Shown: positions 1-9,060 of the stretch, piece after piece | How positions within the stretch are numbered: the first letter of the stretch is position 1 | How the letters are laid out: each line of letters begins with the position of its first letter | From: Betaproteobacteria bacterium | Lineage (GTDB): Bacteria; Pseudomonadota; Gammaproteobacteria; Burkholderiales; Thiobacteraceae | Reading direction: 5' to 3' | Length of the DNA: 35,463 nucleotides | Assembly: GCA_025361165.1 (NCBI GenBank) | Contig: JANYAU010000119.1 | Coordinates: 1-35,463, forward strand | Notes under the pieces: generated by a model | The model's input: the letters and a program-made list of their open reading frames with translations, nothing else | What the model was told of the DNA's origin: nothing | Databases searched by the model: none | Program-made: the position numbers and the translations under genes

Positions 1-878
1 TTGACGTTGAACGGCGGATTAGCGAGGACAAAGTCGAATTTGCCGATGGCTTCGTGCGGGTCGTCGTAGTAGCTGTTGATGTGGCCGCCGTGGCGGATGT
101 CGCCTTCGAGGCCGTGAATGGCGAGGTTCATGCGCGCCAGGCGGTCGGTGTCGTCGGTCTTTTCTACGCCGTGGATGAAGAGTTCGTCGGCGGCATTTTT
201 TTGGTGCTCGGCGACGAAGCGCGCGCTCTGCACGAACATGCCACCGGAGCCACAGGCGGGGTCGAGGATGCGCCCGTGGAACGGCTCTATCACTTCGACC
301 AGCAGGCGCACGATGGAACTGGGCGTATAGAACTCGCCGCCCTTTTGCCCTTCGGTGCGGGCGAATTCGCCGAGGAAATATTCGTAGATGCGGCCGAAGG
401 CATCGTAGTCGAGGCTGACCGGAATCTCGGAGACTTTTTTCAGCAGTTCCTTGAGCAAGGTGCTGGTGAAGATTTGATAAGTGCGCGGCAACACGCCCGC
501 CAGTTGCGGATTGTGCTTTTCGATTTCCGCCATCGCGTCGTTGATGGCCTGCCCGACGTTCGCGCCTTCCGGCAGGTTGAGCAGATGCCCGAAGCGGGCC
601 GCTTGCGGCAGGAAAATCACGCCTTCGGCATGGTAGGCGGCAGGTTCGTCGGCGCGGGAGGTAGCGCGCCGGGAAGACGCACCAGCGGATTCCAGGTGTT
701 CGCGGCGCAGTGCAAAACGTGTCTCGGCAAACAGCAGAAAGATGAGACCGAGCACCGGCGCTGAATACTGCGCCGCAGTCAGCCCAGAATTCGCACGAAA
801 CTGGTCGGCGGTATTCCACAGGCGTTTTTCAAGGGTATCGGTGGCGGTGTCTCGTTCGGAGGGGGCGATCCAATGCAT
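1..878 (-). CDS. hsdM: Type I restriction-modification DNA methyltransferase subunit M, 5' part (cut by window edge)
   Basis: HsdM methylates adenine at type I restriction sites and forms the core of the HsdR-HsdM-HsdS complex. The frame is open from an ATG at 878 to the window edge, giving about 292 residues. Residues 15-60 match the HsdM N-terminal domain (LEKRLWNTADQFRANSGL). The N6-adenine methylase fold follows, with SAM motif DPACGSGG at 206-213 and catalytic motif NPPF at 287-290. Only the N-terminal half or so of a typical roughly 500-residue HsdM is present; hsdS and hsdR would lie beyond the left edge. Because it has no stop in the window, this frame is easily missed in favour of shorter shadow ORFs. 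No strong ribosome binding site precedes the ATG. Confidence 0.95.
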   Translation of the reverse strand, partial: MHWIAPSERDTATDTLEKRLWNTADQFRANSGLTAAQYSAPVLGLIFLLFAETRFALRREHLESAGASSRRATSRADEPAAYHAEGVIFLPQAARFGHLLNLPEGANVGQAINDAMAEIEKHNPQLAGVLPRTYQIFTSTLLKELLKKVSEIPVSLDYDAFGRIYEYFLGEFARTEGQKGGEFYTPSSIVRLLVEVIEPFHGRILDPACGSGGMFVQSARFVAEHQKNAADELFIHGVEKTDDTDRLARMNLAIHGLEGDIRHGGHINSYYDDPHEAIGKFDFVLANPPFNV

Positions 879-1003
879 TCGTGTTCCCGGTCAGCGTGTT
901 TTACTTGTCGGCGGATGCTAACACGAAGGGGAAACGAGACATATATGCCAAAGCCAGTCGCTCACGGATGCCGGCTACTAGCCGAAAGTGAAAGCCGGCA
1001 AGC

Positions 1004-1825
1004 TTAGCGAATTGGCTTGCACCCCACGGCTATCAGCACATTCACATTCAACTCGATGCCGTCGCTGTCCGCAAGCGCTTCGATTTCCTCGCGATGCGCG
1101 GCGGTGAATCGCGCCAAGTCGTCTGGCGCAAGCTGGCTCACTAATACGCGAAACCCACTATGCCAGACGAGATCCCACCATTCATCGAAACCGGTGAGCG
1201 GGTAGCCCACCTGCTCGGTATAGATGAGGGGTTGCTCCAGACCCGCAGCGCGATACAGCGCGTGGAGTTTTTCGGGTGTGTCTAAACGCTTCCACGACAG
1301 TGGCGGGAAGGGCGCGTCGTAGGATTGAATGCGATCGAGGAATTTTTGTGACAGCGGCTCCATCACCTCGCCGGTAAAGCTGGTGATGCCGATGGCCGCG
1401 CCGGGCTTTACATGCTGGGCGATGATTTTCAGTCCCGCCTCCATATCCGGCAGGAAAAAAATTCCAAAGCCGCAACACGCGGCATCGAAGGTGTCCGCGC
1501 CCAAGTCCAGCGCTTCCAAATCCATGCATTGGAGCGTCAGGTTACCGAGCTTTTCCGCAGCGGCTTTCGCGCGCGCCTGCGCTAACATGCCCTCGGATAA
1601 ATCAATGCCGGTCACGTGTCCCGCGCCGAGCCGGCGCGCGCACGCCAAGGCGACCGCGCCGGTGCCCGTCGCCACATCCAACACGCGTTCCGTGCCGGAA
1701 AATCCCATGCGCTGCGCTAGGTGTTCTGCGGCATGTTTAAAAAAACGCAATGCCGGTTTATCGTAGCCTGCCGCGGCCGCGTTGAAGGTTTCCTTGATTT
1801 TGTACTTACGGTCTTGCGTATCCAT
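1004..1825 (-). CDS. Class I SAM-dependent methyltransferase (UbiE-like)
   Basis: This predicted 273-residue cytoplasmic methyltransferase has a Rossmann-type SAM fold. Motif I is VLDVATGTGAVAL (residues 48-60), and the acidic end of strand 2 follows in GHVTGIDLSEGM. The closest known group is the UbiE/COQ5-like Methyltransf_11/25 set, but the substrate cannot be read from sequence. I start at the ATG at 1825 because AAGG lies 7 bases upstream and the SAM fold begins soon after. An upstream in-frame extension to 2017 would add 64 low-complexity residues and overlap the divergent thioredoxin gene. The gene sits upstream of hsdM on the same strand, about 125 bp apart, with no sign of co-function. 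Confidence 0.85.
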   Translation of the reverse strand: MDTQDRKYKIKETFNAAAAGYDKPALRFFKHAAEHLAQRMGFSGTERVLDVATGTGAVALACARRLGAGHVTGIDLSEGMLAQARAKAAAEKLGNLTLQCMDLEALDLGADTFDAACCGFGIFFLPDMEAGLKIIAQHVKPGAAIGITSFTGEVMEPLSQKFLDRIQSYDAPFPPLSWKRLDTPEKLHALYRAAGLEQPLIYTEQVGYPLTGFDEWWDLVWHSGFRVLVSQLAPDDLARFTAAHREEIEALADSDGIELNVNVLIAVGCKPIR

Positions 1826-1985
1826 CGTTTGGCCTTGGGTGAGAGTATGCGAACGTGTGATCGCAAGACGTAATGATGCATGAAATGGCGCCGAGCGGTA
1901 AGCGCAAACTATTGTGCTTGGCACATGAATGGCAAATGCGGGCTGAGTATAGTAGATTGCACTTTCTTTGATGGAGGAAAAAGCC

Positions 1986-2477
1986 ATGCTGCGAATGCTT
2001 TCTGGGTGCTTGGGCATGTTGTTGCTGTCACAGCTTGCGCTGGCCGAGCCGCCGGACGGTTATCCCTTCGTTTCATTCGACGCAGGCTTGCGGCTCGCCA
2101 AAGAACAGAAGCGGCCGATCTTTCTCTATTTCGGGCGCTTCGGCTGCGGCTGGTGCGACAAGACCAATAAGGAGGCTTTCTCCGACGCGGCGCTACGCAA
2201 GCTGTATACCAAAAACTACGTGCTAGTGTATGTGGACAGCGAGAGCGGCAAGCGGTTGCGCCTGCCCAGCGGGGAGCGCATCACCGAGGCGGATTTGGGC
2301 GTTCGTTACAAAGCCTTCGCTACGCCCTTGTTCCTTTTCATGCTGCCGGATGGCACGGAAATCGCCCGCATCCCCGGCGTTAAAACCACCCAGGATTTTT
2401 TGGATTACGATCGCTACATGAGCGGCGCTTATTACAAGTCGCAAACCCTCATGCAATTTCTCGCGGGTAAATCTTGA
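1986..2477 (+). CDS. Secreted thioredoxin-fold protein
   Basis: A 163-residue exported thioredoxin-like protein. A signal peptide covers residues 1-20 (hydrophobic core GMLLLSQLALA, likely cleavage ALA|EPP). The redox motif CGWC is at residues 54-57, and a cis-proline-like ATP occurs in FATPLFLFMLPDG. It resembles the SoxW/thioredoxin_7 class of periplasmic disulfide reductases, but the exact role is unknown. The start at 1986 is supported by GGAGG 8 bases upstream. Its stop overlaps the next gene's ATG by one base (TTGATG), so the two are translationally coupled. A Cys at residue 8 resembles a lipobox but comes before the hydrophobic core, so I do not call a lipoprotein. Confidence 0.85.
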   Translation: MLRMLSGCLGMLLLSQLALAEPPDGYPFVSFDAGLRLAKEQKRPIFLYFGRFGCGWCDKTNKEAFSDAALRKLYTKNYVLVYVDSESGKRLRLPSGERITEADLGVRYKAFATPLFLFMLPDGTEIARIPGVKTTQDFLDYDRYMSGAYYKSQTLMQFLAGKS

Positions 2478-3703
2478 TGCGCGGTTTATGGGCATTCAGC
2501 CTGATGTTAATTTGCTTGGCCACAGTCGCCGCGCCGTGGGTTTTCGACCCACCTATCTTGGTAAGCCACGATCCCGCAGAGCATGCGTTTTTTCATCTGG
2601 AGTCGGCAGGGCGTAAAAGTATTGCAGTGTCCGGCGGCTGGGTTGCGGTCACTTGGGAAGATAACCGCGATGGCGTGTCGCGTTGCTATGTCGCGGTGAA
2701 AGCGCCGGGCAAAAACGTCTTTGGCGCTGAAATTCGCGTGAGTGGCGAACATGAAGCGTTTGAACCCGCGATCGTGGGTTTGGGTCAAGGGCGTTTTACC
2801 GTGGCTTGGGAAGAAGCAGGGCAGATCCAGGCACGCATGTTGGCTGCGGACGGATTGGGTAAATCGATTATTCTCGCGCCTGCCGAAGCTGCGCAAGTGA
2901 GCTTGGGCTATGCGCAAGCGGGCGGATTGTTTGCCGTCTGGTCCGGGAAGGGAAAGGCTTTTTGGCGCGTGCGAGCGGCGCGGCTCCTACCCGGTGCTAG
3001 CGGCGCACTCAAAGCCGGCCGCGCGTCTGTGATCGAACCCGGAAAAATCGAGGGCGATCAATCCTATCCCAGCGTGGCGGTAGTCGATGCCAAAAAACTC
3101 GTGGTCGCGTGGGAAGATCGCCGCGCCGGGCATACGCGTATTTTATCCAGCGTTTCTCAAGATGGCGGCGCGCGTTTTGCCGCGCCGCAACCAGTCAACG
3201 ATGCTATTTGGCGCGGGCAAATGGGTGGCTTCGGCCGCGGCACAGGCGTGATGCGCGTTGTGCTGAGTAACTACGGGCCACACGGCGTGGCGGCGGTATG
3301 GGCGGATAAGCGCGACTTTCTTGCCGGCTACGATGTGTACGCGGCGTTTGCATCCGGCCCGGCGTACAAATTCGGTGCTAATGAAAAAGCGCAAGATGAT
3401 TTCGGCAACGAGATCGCGCAATGGCATCCCGCCATCGGCGCTAATCGCCAAGGCACTGTCGCTGTCGTCTGGGACGACGATCGCGATGGCACGCCGGATA
3501 TCTGGCTCGCCTGGCGTAGTGCTAGCGGATGGAGCGACAACCTGGCGGTGCCGGGCGCCTCTGGGCCAGGTGTGCAGTCCGATCCGGCGATCGTGCTGGA
3601 CGACGCCAACAATTTACATCTGGCTTGGGTCGAGAAAGCTGATCTGAATAGTCCGTCGCGGATTCGTTATGTGATGGGACGTTGGGTGGGAGAGAAGAAG
3701 TAA
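2477..3703 (+). CDS. Secreted beta-propeller protein (sialidase/BNR-like repeats)
   Basis: A 408-residue exported protein. Residues 1-19 form a signal peptide (MRGLWAFSLMLICLATVAA). The rest carries irregular repeats ending in Trp-acidic motifs: VTWEDNRDG, VAWEEAG, VAWEDRRAG, VVWDDDRDG and LAWVEKAD. These match blades of sialidase/BNR-type beta-propellers. No sialidase catalytic set (Arg triad, Tyr/Glu pair) is obvious, so enzymatic sialidase activity is not claimed. The ATG overlaps the stop of the upstream thioredoxin-fold gene, so the two proteins are probably made together in the periplasm. The thioredoxin could maintain a disulfide or cysteine in a partner, but only one clear Cys (SRCYV) is visible in the propeller itself. 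Confidence 0.7.
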   Translation: MRGLWAFSLMLICLATVAAPWVFDPPILVSHDPAEHAFFHLESAGRKSIAVSGGWVAVTWEDNRDGVSRCYVAVKAPGKNVFGAEIRVSGEHEAFEPAIVGLGQGRFTVAWEEAGQIQARMLAADGLGKSIILAPAEAAQVSLGYAQAGGLFAVWSGKGKAFWRVRAARLLPGASGALKAGRASVIEPGKIEGDQSYPSVAVVDAKKLVVAWEDRRAGHTRILSSVSQDGGARFAAPQPVNDAIWRGQMGGFGRGTGVMRVVLSNYGPHGVAAVWADKRDFLAGYDVYAAFASGPAYKFGANEKAQDDFGNEIAQWHPAIGANRQGTVAVVWDDDRDGTPDIWLAWRSASGWSDNLAVPGASGPGVQSDPAIVLDDANNLHLAWVEKADLNSPSRIRYVMGRWVGEKK

Positions 3704-3726
3704 ATCGCCCGAGTTGCTTAGCTGAC

Positions 3727-4653
3727 TCAGCGTTTTTTCTTGCGCGCGGAAACAGCGATGACACCTGGCGGGAGGTGGGTAGAAAGCGTTTGCGCAATGT
3801 GGTTTAAGGTTTCGAAATAAGGCGTGCGTTTGCGCCACACCAAAGCAATCGTGCGACCGGTTCCCGGCCCAGCCAAGGGCCGGATCGTCACACTGTCGCG
3901 CGAACTTTTGGCGCCGGAGGCGCACGCTAACCAGGGCAGCAGGGTGACGCCTATGCCTATGCCCACCATCTGGCGCAATGTCTCCAAGCTGGTTGCACGC
4001 ACCTCTTCGCTCGCCCCGCCTTCCAAGCCGCAAACTGCCAAGGCTTGATCGCGCAGGCAGTGGCCTTCCTCCAGCAGCAAGAGATTTTCCCGGCTCAAGG
4101 CATCGATGCTGATTTTTGTTTTTTTGGCCAGCGGGTGCGCGCTGGGTAGCGCCGCCAAGAAAGGCTCGATAAACAGCGGCGCCACGCTTAGGCCTTCTTC
4201 ATCAATGGGCAGTGCCAACAAGCCGGCGGCCAGTTTGCCTTCGTGTAGTTGGGCGAGCATCTGCGAGGTGGTGACTTCGCGCAGCAATAATTTCAACTTG
4301 GGATAACGCTGGTGCAGCGTGGACAGCACATGCGGCAGGTAATACGGGCCCAAGGTCGGGATGATACCCAGGTGCAGGGTGAGCGCCATCGGGTCCTGGC
4401 CATACTTGGCGAGTTCCCGGATGCGGTCGGCCTCGTTCAGAATGAGGCGCGCACTTTCTACGATTTCGCGGCCGATGGGCGTGGGATTTATACGCTTGAG
4501 GCTGCGGTCGAATAGCGTAATCCCCAGATAATCTTCCAGCTTCTTAAGCTGCGTGGACAAAGTGGACTGGCTCACATGGCAGCGTTCGGCGGCCTGGCCG
4601 AAGTGGCCCGTGTCCGCGAGCGCGACTAAATAGCGCAGTTCTTGCAGTGTCAT
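3727..4653 (-). CDS. oxyR: Peroxide-sensing LysR-family regulator OxyR
   Basis: A 308-residue LysR-type regulator that activates peroxide-defence genes when oxidised. An N-terminal winged helix-turn-helix lies at residues 1-60 (GQAAERCHVSQSTLSTQLKKLE). The substrate-binding-type regulatory domain contains the redox pair in GHCLRDQALAVC. When the ATG at 4653 is used, these cysteines are C199 and C208, the same numbers as in E. coli OxyR, which supports this start over a TTG three codons upstream. The gene is divergent from katA across a 136-bp intergenic region holding a 22-bp-spaced repeat, the usual arrangement for direct control. It is convergent with the propeller gene, with only 23 bp between stops. 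Confidence 0.95.
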   Translation of the reverse strand: MTLQELRYLVALADTGHFGQAAERCHVSQSTLSTQLKKLEDYLGITLFDRSLKRINPTPIGREIVESARLILNEADRIRELAKYGQDPMALTLHLGIIPTLGPYYLPHVLSTLHQRYPKLKLLLREVTTSQMLAQLHEGKLAAGLLALPIDEEGLSVAPLFIEPFLAALPSAHPLAKKTKISIDALSRENLLLLEEGHCLRDQALAVCGLEGGASEEVRATSLETLRQMVGIGIGVTLLPWLACASGAKSSRDSVTIRPLAGPGTGRTIALVWRKRTPYFETLNHIAQTLSTHLPPGVIAVSARKKKR

Positions 4654-4674
4654 CGTAAGCAATCTATTTTATCA

Positions 4675-4727
4675 ATTGGAACATTCTAAACAATTCATTG
4701 GAACGATCAAGCCCTTTGCGCTGTAAT
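4675..4727 (+). promoter_or_regulatory. oxyR-katA divergent regulatory region with putative OxyR site and katA promoter
   Basis: ATTGGAAC occurs at 4675-4682 and again at 4697-4704, exactly 22 bp apart (two helical turns). OxyR tetramers contact four grooves one turn apart, so this spacing fits. CAAT-TC-ATTG (4691-4700) is a short palindrome in the same block. TTGGAA (4698-4703) and TGTAAT (4722-4727), separated by 18 bp, make a plausible sigma-70 promoter for katA. The site assignment is inference; the ATAG-N7-CTAT consensus is matched only loosely. Confidence 0.5.
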
Positions 4728-4789
4728 GGCGACACTCCCAAAGCAATACAGGGGTGAATTCATTAACTAGCCAGAAAAGGAGTAACACC

Positions 4790-6256
4790 ATGTCTCGATG
4801 CCCCATCATGACCACCGCCGCCGGTGTGCCGGTGACCGATAATCAGAACTCCATCACCGCCGGTGCACGCGGCCCAGTGCTGATGCAAGACCACCAGTTG
4901 CTGGAGAAGATGGCGCACTTCAATCGCGAGCGCGTGCCCGAGCGTGTGGTGCATGCCAAGGGCGCAGGTGCTTATGGCACCTTTACCATCACCGGCGATA
5001 TCTCGCAATACACCCGCGCCACGCTGTTTTCCAAAGTAGGCAACCAGTGCGAAATGCTCGCGCGCTTTTCCACTGTGGCGGGCGAACTGGGCTCGGCCGA
5101 CACCGCGCGCGATCCGCGCGGCTTCGCCTTGAAGTTCTACACCGAGGAAGGCAATTGGGACATGGTGGGTAACAATACGCCGGTGTTTTTCATTCGCGAC
5201 CCGCTCAAGTTTTCCGACTTCATCCATAGCCAAAAGCGTCACCCGGCCACCGGCATGCGCGACAACACCATGCAGTGGGATTTCTGGAGCTTGTCGCCGG
5301 AGTCTTTGCATCAAGTAACCTGGCTGTTCGGCGACCGCGGCATCCCCGCGACTTACCGCCATATGGACGGTTTTAGCAGCCACACCTACAGCTTGTGGAA
5401 CGACAAGGGCGAGCGCTACTGGGTGAAGTGGCACTTCAAGACCGAGCAGGGCATCCAATGCTTGACGCAGCAAGATGCCACGCGTATCGCCGGTGAAGAT
5501 TTGGATTACCACCGTCGTGATTTGCATCAAGCGATCGAAACAGGCGATGCGCCGAAATGGAAAGTGAGTGTGCAAATCATGCCGGAGCAAGCGGCGGAGA
5601 CTTACCACCTCAACCCCTTCGACCTCACCAAGGTTTGGCCGCACAAAGATTATCCTTTGATCGAAGTCGGTGTGATGGAGTTGAATCGCAATCCGCAGAA
5701 TTATTTTGCGGAGATCGAGCAAGCCGCGTTCGAGCCGGGCAATGTGCCGCCGGGCATGGGCGTATCGCCGGACAAGATGTTGCAAGCGCGGTTGATGTCT
5801 TATCCGGATGCGCACCGCTACCGCATCGGCATTAACTACGCGTCTTTGCCGGTGAATAAGCCGCGCTGCCCGGTGCACACTTATCACCGCGACGGCCACA
5901 TGAGCTTTGACGGCAACGGCGGCGGCAGCCCGGTATATGAGCCCAACAGCTTCGGTGGACCGGTTCAAAATCCGAGCGTGAAGGAACCGCCGTTGAAGAT
6001 TTCCGGTGCGGCGGATCGCTACGATCATTGGGTTGGCAACGCCGACTACTACACCCAGCCTGGCGATCTCTATCGCTTGATGAGTGCAGACGAGCAGGCG
6101 CGGTTGGTCGCCAACCTGGTCGGGGCGATGAAGCCGGTGTCGGAGGCGATTCAAGTGCGCCAAATCCGGCACTTCATCAAAGCAGATAGGGCGCTCGGGA
6201 CGGGCATTGCACAGGGCCTCGGTGTCAGTATGGATATAGTAAATAGCGTCGAGTGA
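4790..6256 (+). CDS. katA: Monofunctional haem catalase
   Basis: A 488-residue small-subunit, clade 3-like catalase converting hydrogen peroxide to water and oxygen in the cytoplasm. The distal haem His is H55 ([12 protein letters not shown]) and the distal Asn is N128 ([11 protein letters not shown]). The proximal haem-ligand Tyr is Y338 in [11 protein letters not shown]. The start at 4790 is backed by AAGGAG 7 bases upstream; the in-frame GTG at 4754 has no such support. The gene is divergent from oxyR and is followed by a hairpin, a tiny membrane-protein gene and dps, so peroxide detoxification and iron sequestration are clustered. Confidence 0.97.
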   Translation: MSRCPIMTTAAGVPVTDNQNSITAGARGPVLMQDHQLLEKMAHFNRERVPERVVHAKGAGAYGTFTITGDISQYTRATLFSKVGNQCEMLARFSTVAGELGSADTARDPRGFALKFYTEEGNWDMVGNNTPVFFIRDPLKFSDFIHSQKRHPATGMRDNTMQWDFWSLSPESLHQVTWLFGDRGIPATYRHMDGFSSHTYSLWNDKGERYWVKWHFKTEQGIQCLTQQDATRIAGEDLDYHRRDLHQAIETGDAPKWKVSVQIMPEQAAETYHLNPFDLTKVWPHKDYPLIEVGVMELNRNPQNYFAEIEQAAFEPGNVPPGMGVSPDKMLQARLMSYPDAHRYRIGINYASLPVNKPRCPVHTYHRDGHMSFDGNGGGSPVYEPNSFGGPVQNPSVKEPPLKISGAADRYDHWVGNADYYTQPGDLYRLMSADEQARLVANLVGAMKPVSEAIQVRQIRHFIKADRALGTGIAQGLGVSMDIVNSVE

Positions 6257-6265
6257 GTAGCGATG

Positions 6266-6293
6266 GCCGGAACGTCCAAGCGGGCGTTCCGGC
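6266..6293 (+). terminator. Hairpin after katA
   Basis: GCCGGAACG (6266-6274) pairs perfectly with CGTTCCGGC (6285-6293) across a 10-base loop, 10 bp after the katA stop. No T-run follows, so it may stabilise the katA mRNA or be a weak or Rho-assisted terminator rather than a classic intrinsic one. Confidence 0.5.
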
Positions 6294-6312
6294 ACCATTC
6301 AAGAAAAGAGAA

Positions 6313-6471
6313 ATGAGTATGGATGGAATTTTGCGGCAGTTCGCCGGTCGCGCCTATATATCTGGCACGCTGCGGTACACACGCTTACGTCAGCTAACGA
6401 CCGCGGGCTTCATGCTGTTTTTTGCCAAAGGCTTGTTATGGATTGCCGCGGCCATTTGGTTTGCAAGCTGA
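6313..6471 (+). CDS. Small single-pass membrane protein
   Basis: A 52-residue candidate protein between katA and dps. It has a basic N-terminal half (RQFAGRAYISGTLRYTRLRQ) and one predicted membrane helix at the C-terminus (about residues 31-51, AGFMLFFAKGLLWIAAAIWF). This positive-inside pattern suggests N-in topology. AAGAAAAGAG just upstream could act as a weak ribosome binding site; an ATG two codons later (6319) is an alternative start. I recognise no family. Its position inside the oxidative-stress cluster suggests co-expression with katA or dps, but nothing in the sequence shows its role. Confidence 0.5.
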   Translation: MSMDGILRQFAGRAYISGTLRYTRLRQLTTAGFMLFFAKGLLWIAAAIWFAS

Positions 6472-6528
6472 TAACATATCGCCCCACAGCATCAAGGAAT
6501 TTGAATACTTTAACCGAGGAGAAATATC

Positions 6529-7023
6529 ATGGCAGACAAGAAACAGAGCGCTACTAAGATTGATATAGGTATTTCCGATAAAGAGCGGAAAGCGATTGCA
6601 GCGGGCCTATCGCGCGTGCTGGCGGATGCCTACACCTTGTATCTAAAGACGCATAACTTTCACTGGAATGTGACAGGGCCGATGTTCCAGACGCTGCATC
6701 TGCTGTTCATGGATTTGTACAACGAGCAATGGACGGCGGTGGATTTAATCGCCGAGCGTATCCGTGCTTTAGGGTTCCCTGCGCCCGGCACTTATAGCGA
6801 ATTTTCTGCGCTGGCTTCCATCAAAGAAAGCAAAGGCGTGCCGAAAGCCAAGGACATGCTGCGCGAGCTCGTCGCCGGGCAAGAATCTGTGGCGCGCACC
6901 GCGCGATCGGTATTTCCGATTGCAGAAAAGGCCAACGATCAGCCGACCTGCGACCTGCTTACCCAACGGATGCAAATCCACGAGAAGAATGCTTGGATGC
7001 TGCGTAGTTTACTCGAAGAGTAG
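6529..7023 (+). CDS. dps: Dps-family DNA-protecting ferritin
   Basis: A 164-residue Dps protein. The family forms dodecamers that oxidise and store iron using peroxide and shield DNA. The ferroxidase residues fall at the family spacing: H45 (FHWNVTG), H57 (TLHLLF), D72 and E76 (VDLIAER), matching the H-12-H-15-D-4-E spacing of E. coli Dps. The N-terminus ([14 protein letters not shown]) is Lys-containing but short. GAGGAG 8 bases upstream of the ATG fixes the start. It lies downstream of katA and the small membrane gene on the same strand, consistent with OxyR control. It converges on the diguanylate cyclase gene with only 6 bp between the stops. Confidence 0.95.
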   Translation: MADKKQSATKIDIGISDKERKAIAAGLSRVLADAYTLYLKTHNFHWNVTGPMFQTLHLLFMDLYNEQWTAVDLIAERIRALGFPAPGTYSEFSALASIKESKGVPKAKDMLRELVAGQESVARTARSVFPIAEKANDQPTCDLLTQRMQIHEKNAWMLRSLLEE

Positions 7024-7029
7024 CGCGAC

Positions 7030-9060
7030 TCATGCTTTCGGCGCCGCGACGCGATTGCGTCCGGCGTGCTTCGCTGCATACAGCGCCTGATCGGCCATCT
7101 TCAGCACGGCTTGCCCCGTATCGCCATGCAAGGGAAACGCCGCCACGCCGACGGAAACCGTGACCGTTCCCAAGGAACGTCCGTTGTGCTGCGGATTCCA
7201 CTGTTCGATCGCCGCGCGCAAGACTTCCGCGCGCTGGCGCGTGCCGTTGAGATCCGCCCCCGGCAAAATAACCACGAACTCCTCGCCGCCGTAGCGGCAC
7301 GGCATATCGCCTTCGCGCACCGTGTGCCGAAGAATACCGCCCATGCCGCGCAACAGCGCATCCCCGGCATCATGGCCGAAGGTATCGTTAAAGCGCTTGA
7401 AGTGATCCACATCCAGCATCATGACGCCGATGGGTGAACCGCGGCGCACTGCGCGCTGTTGTTCGATGGTCAGGGCCTCTTCCAGGAAGCCGCGGTTGAA
7501 GAGGCCGGTGAGCGCGTCGCGTATCGCTCTTAGTTGCAGCCGCTCTTGCCGCCGCACAGCGGCTAGGGCAATGGCGGTGCGCTCCGCGATGGCAGTCGCC
7601 GCCCAAGGAATGGCGGAGGCTGCCGCACTATTGTCGGGCAATCCGGCGAGATGCAGCACGCCGAGCAGTTCGCCGCGCGCCATGAGCGGTATGCAGACAT
7701 AATTCACCGCCGTTGCAACGTGCGCGCAGGCCGCTGCGCTGGTGCCTTGGCTATGATAGGGCCGGCCCATGCGTAACGCCCAGCAGTCCTGCGGAGCTAT
7801 CGTTTCTGTATGAGACGTGTTGTTGCCGCTCCAAGTCAGCGCCGACGTGGCCTGATCCGGAGCGCGCAACAGGAGTGCGCCGCTGCTGCCGGGGAAGATC
7901 GCCGCGGCACAACGCGCTACTGCATCCGCCAGCTCGGCAGTATTCATGCAGCTTTGCAATCTTTGGCTTAACTCGTCCAATTGCACCAGTTGCCGTACGC
8001 GCGCTTCCTTATTGGCAAACGCGCCCTTGAGTTCTTCGTAGGCCACGCGCAAAACTGTGGTATCGGGGCGAGGAGGTGCGTGCCCACGATACAGCGCGCG
8101 AAACTTATCACGCAGCGTGATCGCTTTGTCCCGCCACCTGTGTATCGCATGCAGCCGTTTCTTATCTGCTTTTGCCCGCCACTCGGCTACGTGGGCTGAG
8201 AGCACGCGCCCCAGCGCCCACCAGCTCAGCGCGGTACACCCCAACGCCGCCAATAGCAGCGCCAAGGATGCGAGCCGGCCCGACCCATCCGTGGGCAGTC
8301 GCACGATCAGGCGTAATTCCTCTGCCGTGCCTGGCATCGGTTCCGATATATAAAAGCGTTCCCCGTCCGGGCCGGATAGGCGCGCTGCGCTGCCGGAATG
8401 CAGTGTTTGCGCGAACCGGAAATCAGACGCCCCCCAAGCCGCCAGCGACGGGTATGCGGCAACCAGCTTGCCCCTGCTATCGATCATGCCGTACTCAGCA
8501 TCTTGCGGCAGCGCTGCGTTTTTTATTGGGAGCAAGGTTTGTGCAGGGAGTGATGCGAGCACGGCGCCCTGCAAACGGCCATCCAGAGTGAAATAGGGCA
8601 GCGTAAACGCCGCACTGTCACGACCGAAAGAAAATAGCCGTGGATTTTTCTGAGACGCAGCGATGGCGCCCGGAATCGCCGTGGCATCGGGCAGCGGACG
8701 GGCACTGCACCACACCAAACCGTTGCTATCGGCAAAAGCTAAATTGTTATACTCCGGGAAGCTTTCCAATTGACGTGCGAGAAAGGCGTTGCAAGTCGCC
8801 GCATCATGCTGCTGCGTTAGCGAAATGCCGCCCAGCACGCGCAGCAATTGATGCGTGTGATCGAACAGCGATTGCTGATAAGTAGCGGCTGCGGCCGCAA
8901 AACGCAGCGCATTGGCTTCGGCTGCGACTGAGGTTTCGCGCGCCGTTTCATAGGCGCGCCAGCTTGCTTGCGACAGCAACAAACCGAACGCCGCCAGCAC
9001 TAGCAGTATGACAAGGTGGACATTCACCGGATGGGGAAATGAAGCGTTCAGACTTTTCAT
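7030..9060 (-). CDS. Membrane-bound diguanylate cyclase (periplasmic sensor-GAF-GGDEF)
   Basis: A 676-residue c-di-GMP synthase. TM1 spans about 12-31, a periplasmic Cache-like sensor region about 35-255, and TM2 about 262-284. A Lys/Arg-rich linker follows, then a GAF-like domain (about 370-510) and a GGDEF domain (about 515-676). The active-site motif is GGEEF at 591-595. An intact product-inhibition I-site RxxD (R582-D585) lies five residues before it, so the enzyme should be active and feedback-inhibited. GVMMLDVDHFKRFND supplies the metal-binding Asp. The signal sensed is unknown. It converges on dps and diverges from the persulfide dioxygenase gene. Confidence 0.93.
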   Translation of the reverse strand: MKSLNASFPHPVNVHLVILLVLAAFGLLLSQASWRAYETARETSVAAEANALRFAAAAATYQQSLFDHTHQLLRVLGGISLTQQHDAATCNAFLARQLESFPEYNNLAFADSNGLVWCSARPLPDATAIPGAIAASQKNPRLFSFGRDSAAFTLPYFTLDGRLQGAVLASLPAQTLLPIKNAALPQDAEYGMIDSRGKLVAAYPSLAAWGASDFRFAQTLHSGSAARLSGPDGERFYISEPMPGTAEELRLIVRLPTDGSGRLASLALLLAALGCTALSWWALGRVLSAHVAEWRAKADKKRLHAIHRWRDKAITLRDKFRALYRGHAPPRPDTTVLRVAYEELKGAFANKEARVRQLVQLDELSQRLQSCMNTAELADAVARCAAAIFPGSSGALLLRAPDQATSALTWSGNNTSHTETIAPQDCWALRMGRPYHSQGTSAAACAHVATAVNYVCIPLMARGELLGVLHLAGLPDNSAAASAIPWAATAIAERTAIALAAVRRQERLQLRAIRDALTGLFNRGFLEEALTIEQQRAVRRGSPIGVMMLDVDHFKRFNDTFGHDAGDALLRGMGGILRHTVREGDMPCRYGGEEFVVILPGADLNGTRQRAEVLRAAIEQWNPQHNGRSLGTVTVSVGVAAFPLHGDTGQAVLKMADQALYAAKHAGRNRVAAPKA

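Noticed and set aside
19-819. Minus-strand ORF of 266 residues and a plus-strand ORF 54-764 at the left edge
   Set aside because: Both are out of frame with the HsdM reading frame, which runs open to the edge and has DPACGSGG and NPPF motifs.
1826-2017. N-terminal extension of the methyltransferase to 2017
   Set aside because: It overlaps the divergent thioredoxin start and adds non-conserved residues, while the ATG at 1825 has its own ribosome binding site.
4763-6298. Long antisense ORF of about 511 residues opposite katA
   Set aside because: It is read on the strand opposite a clear catalase gene with all catalytic residues, has no ribosome binding site, and its His/Arg-rich product reflects antisense GC codon bias.
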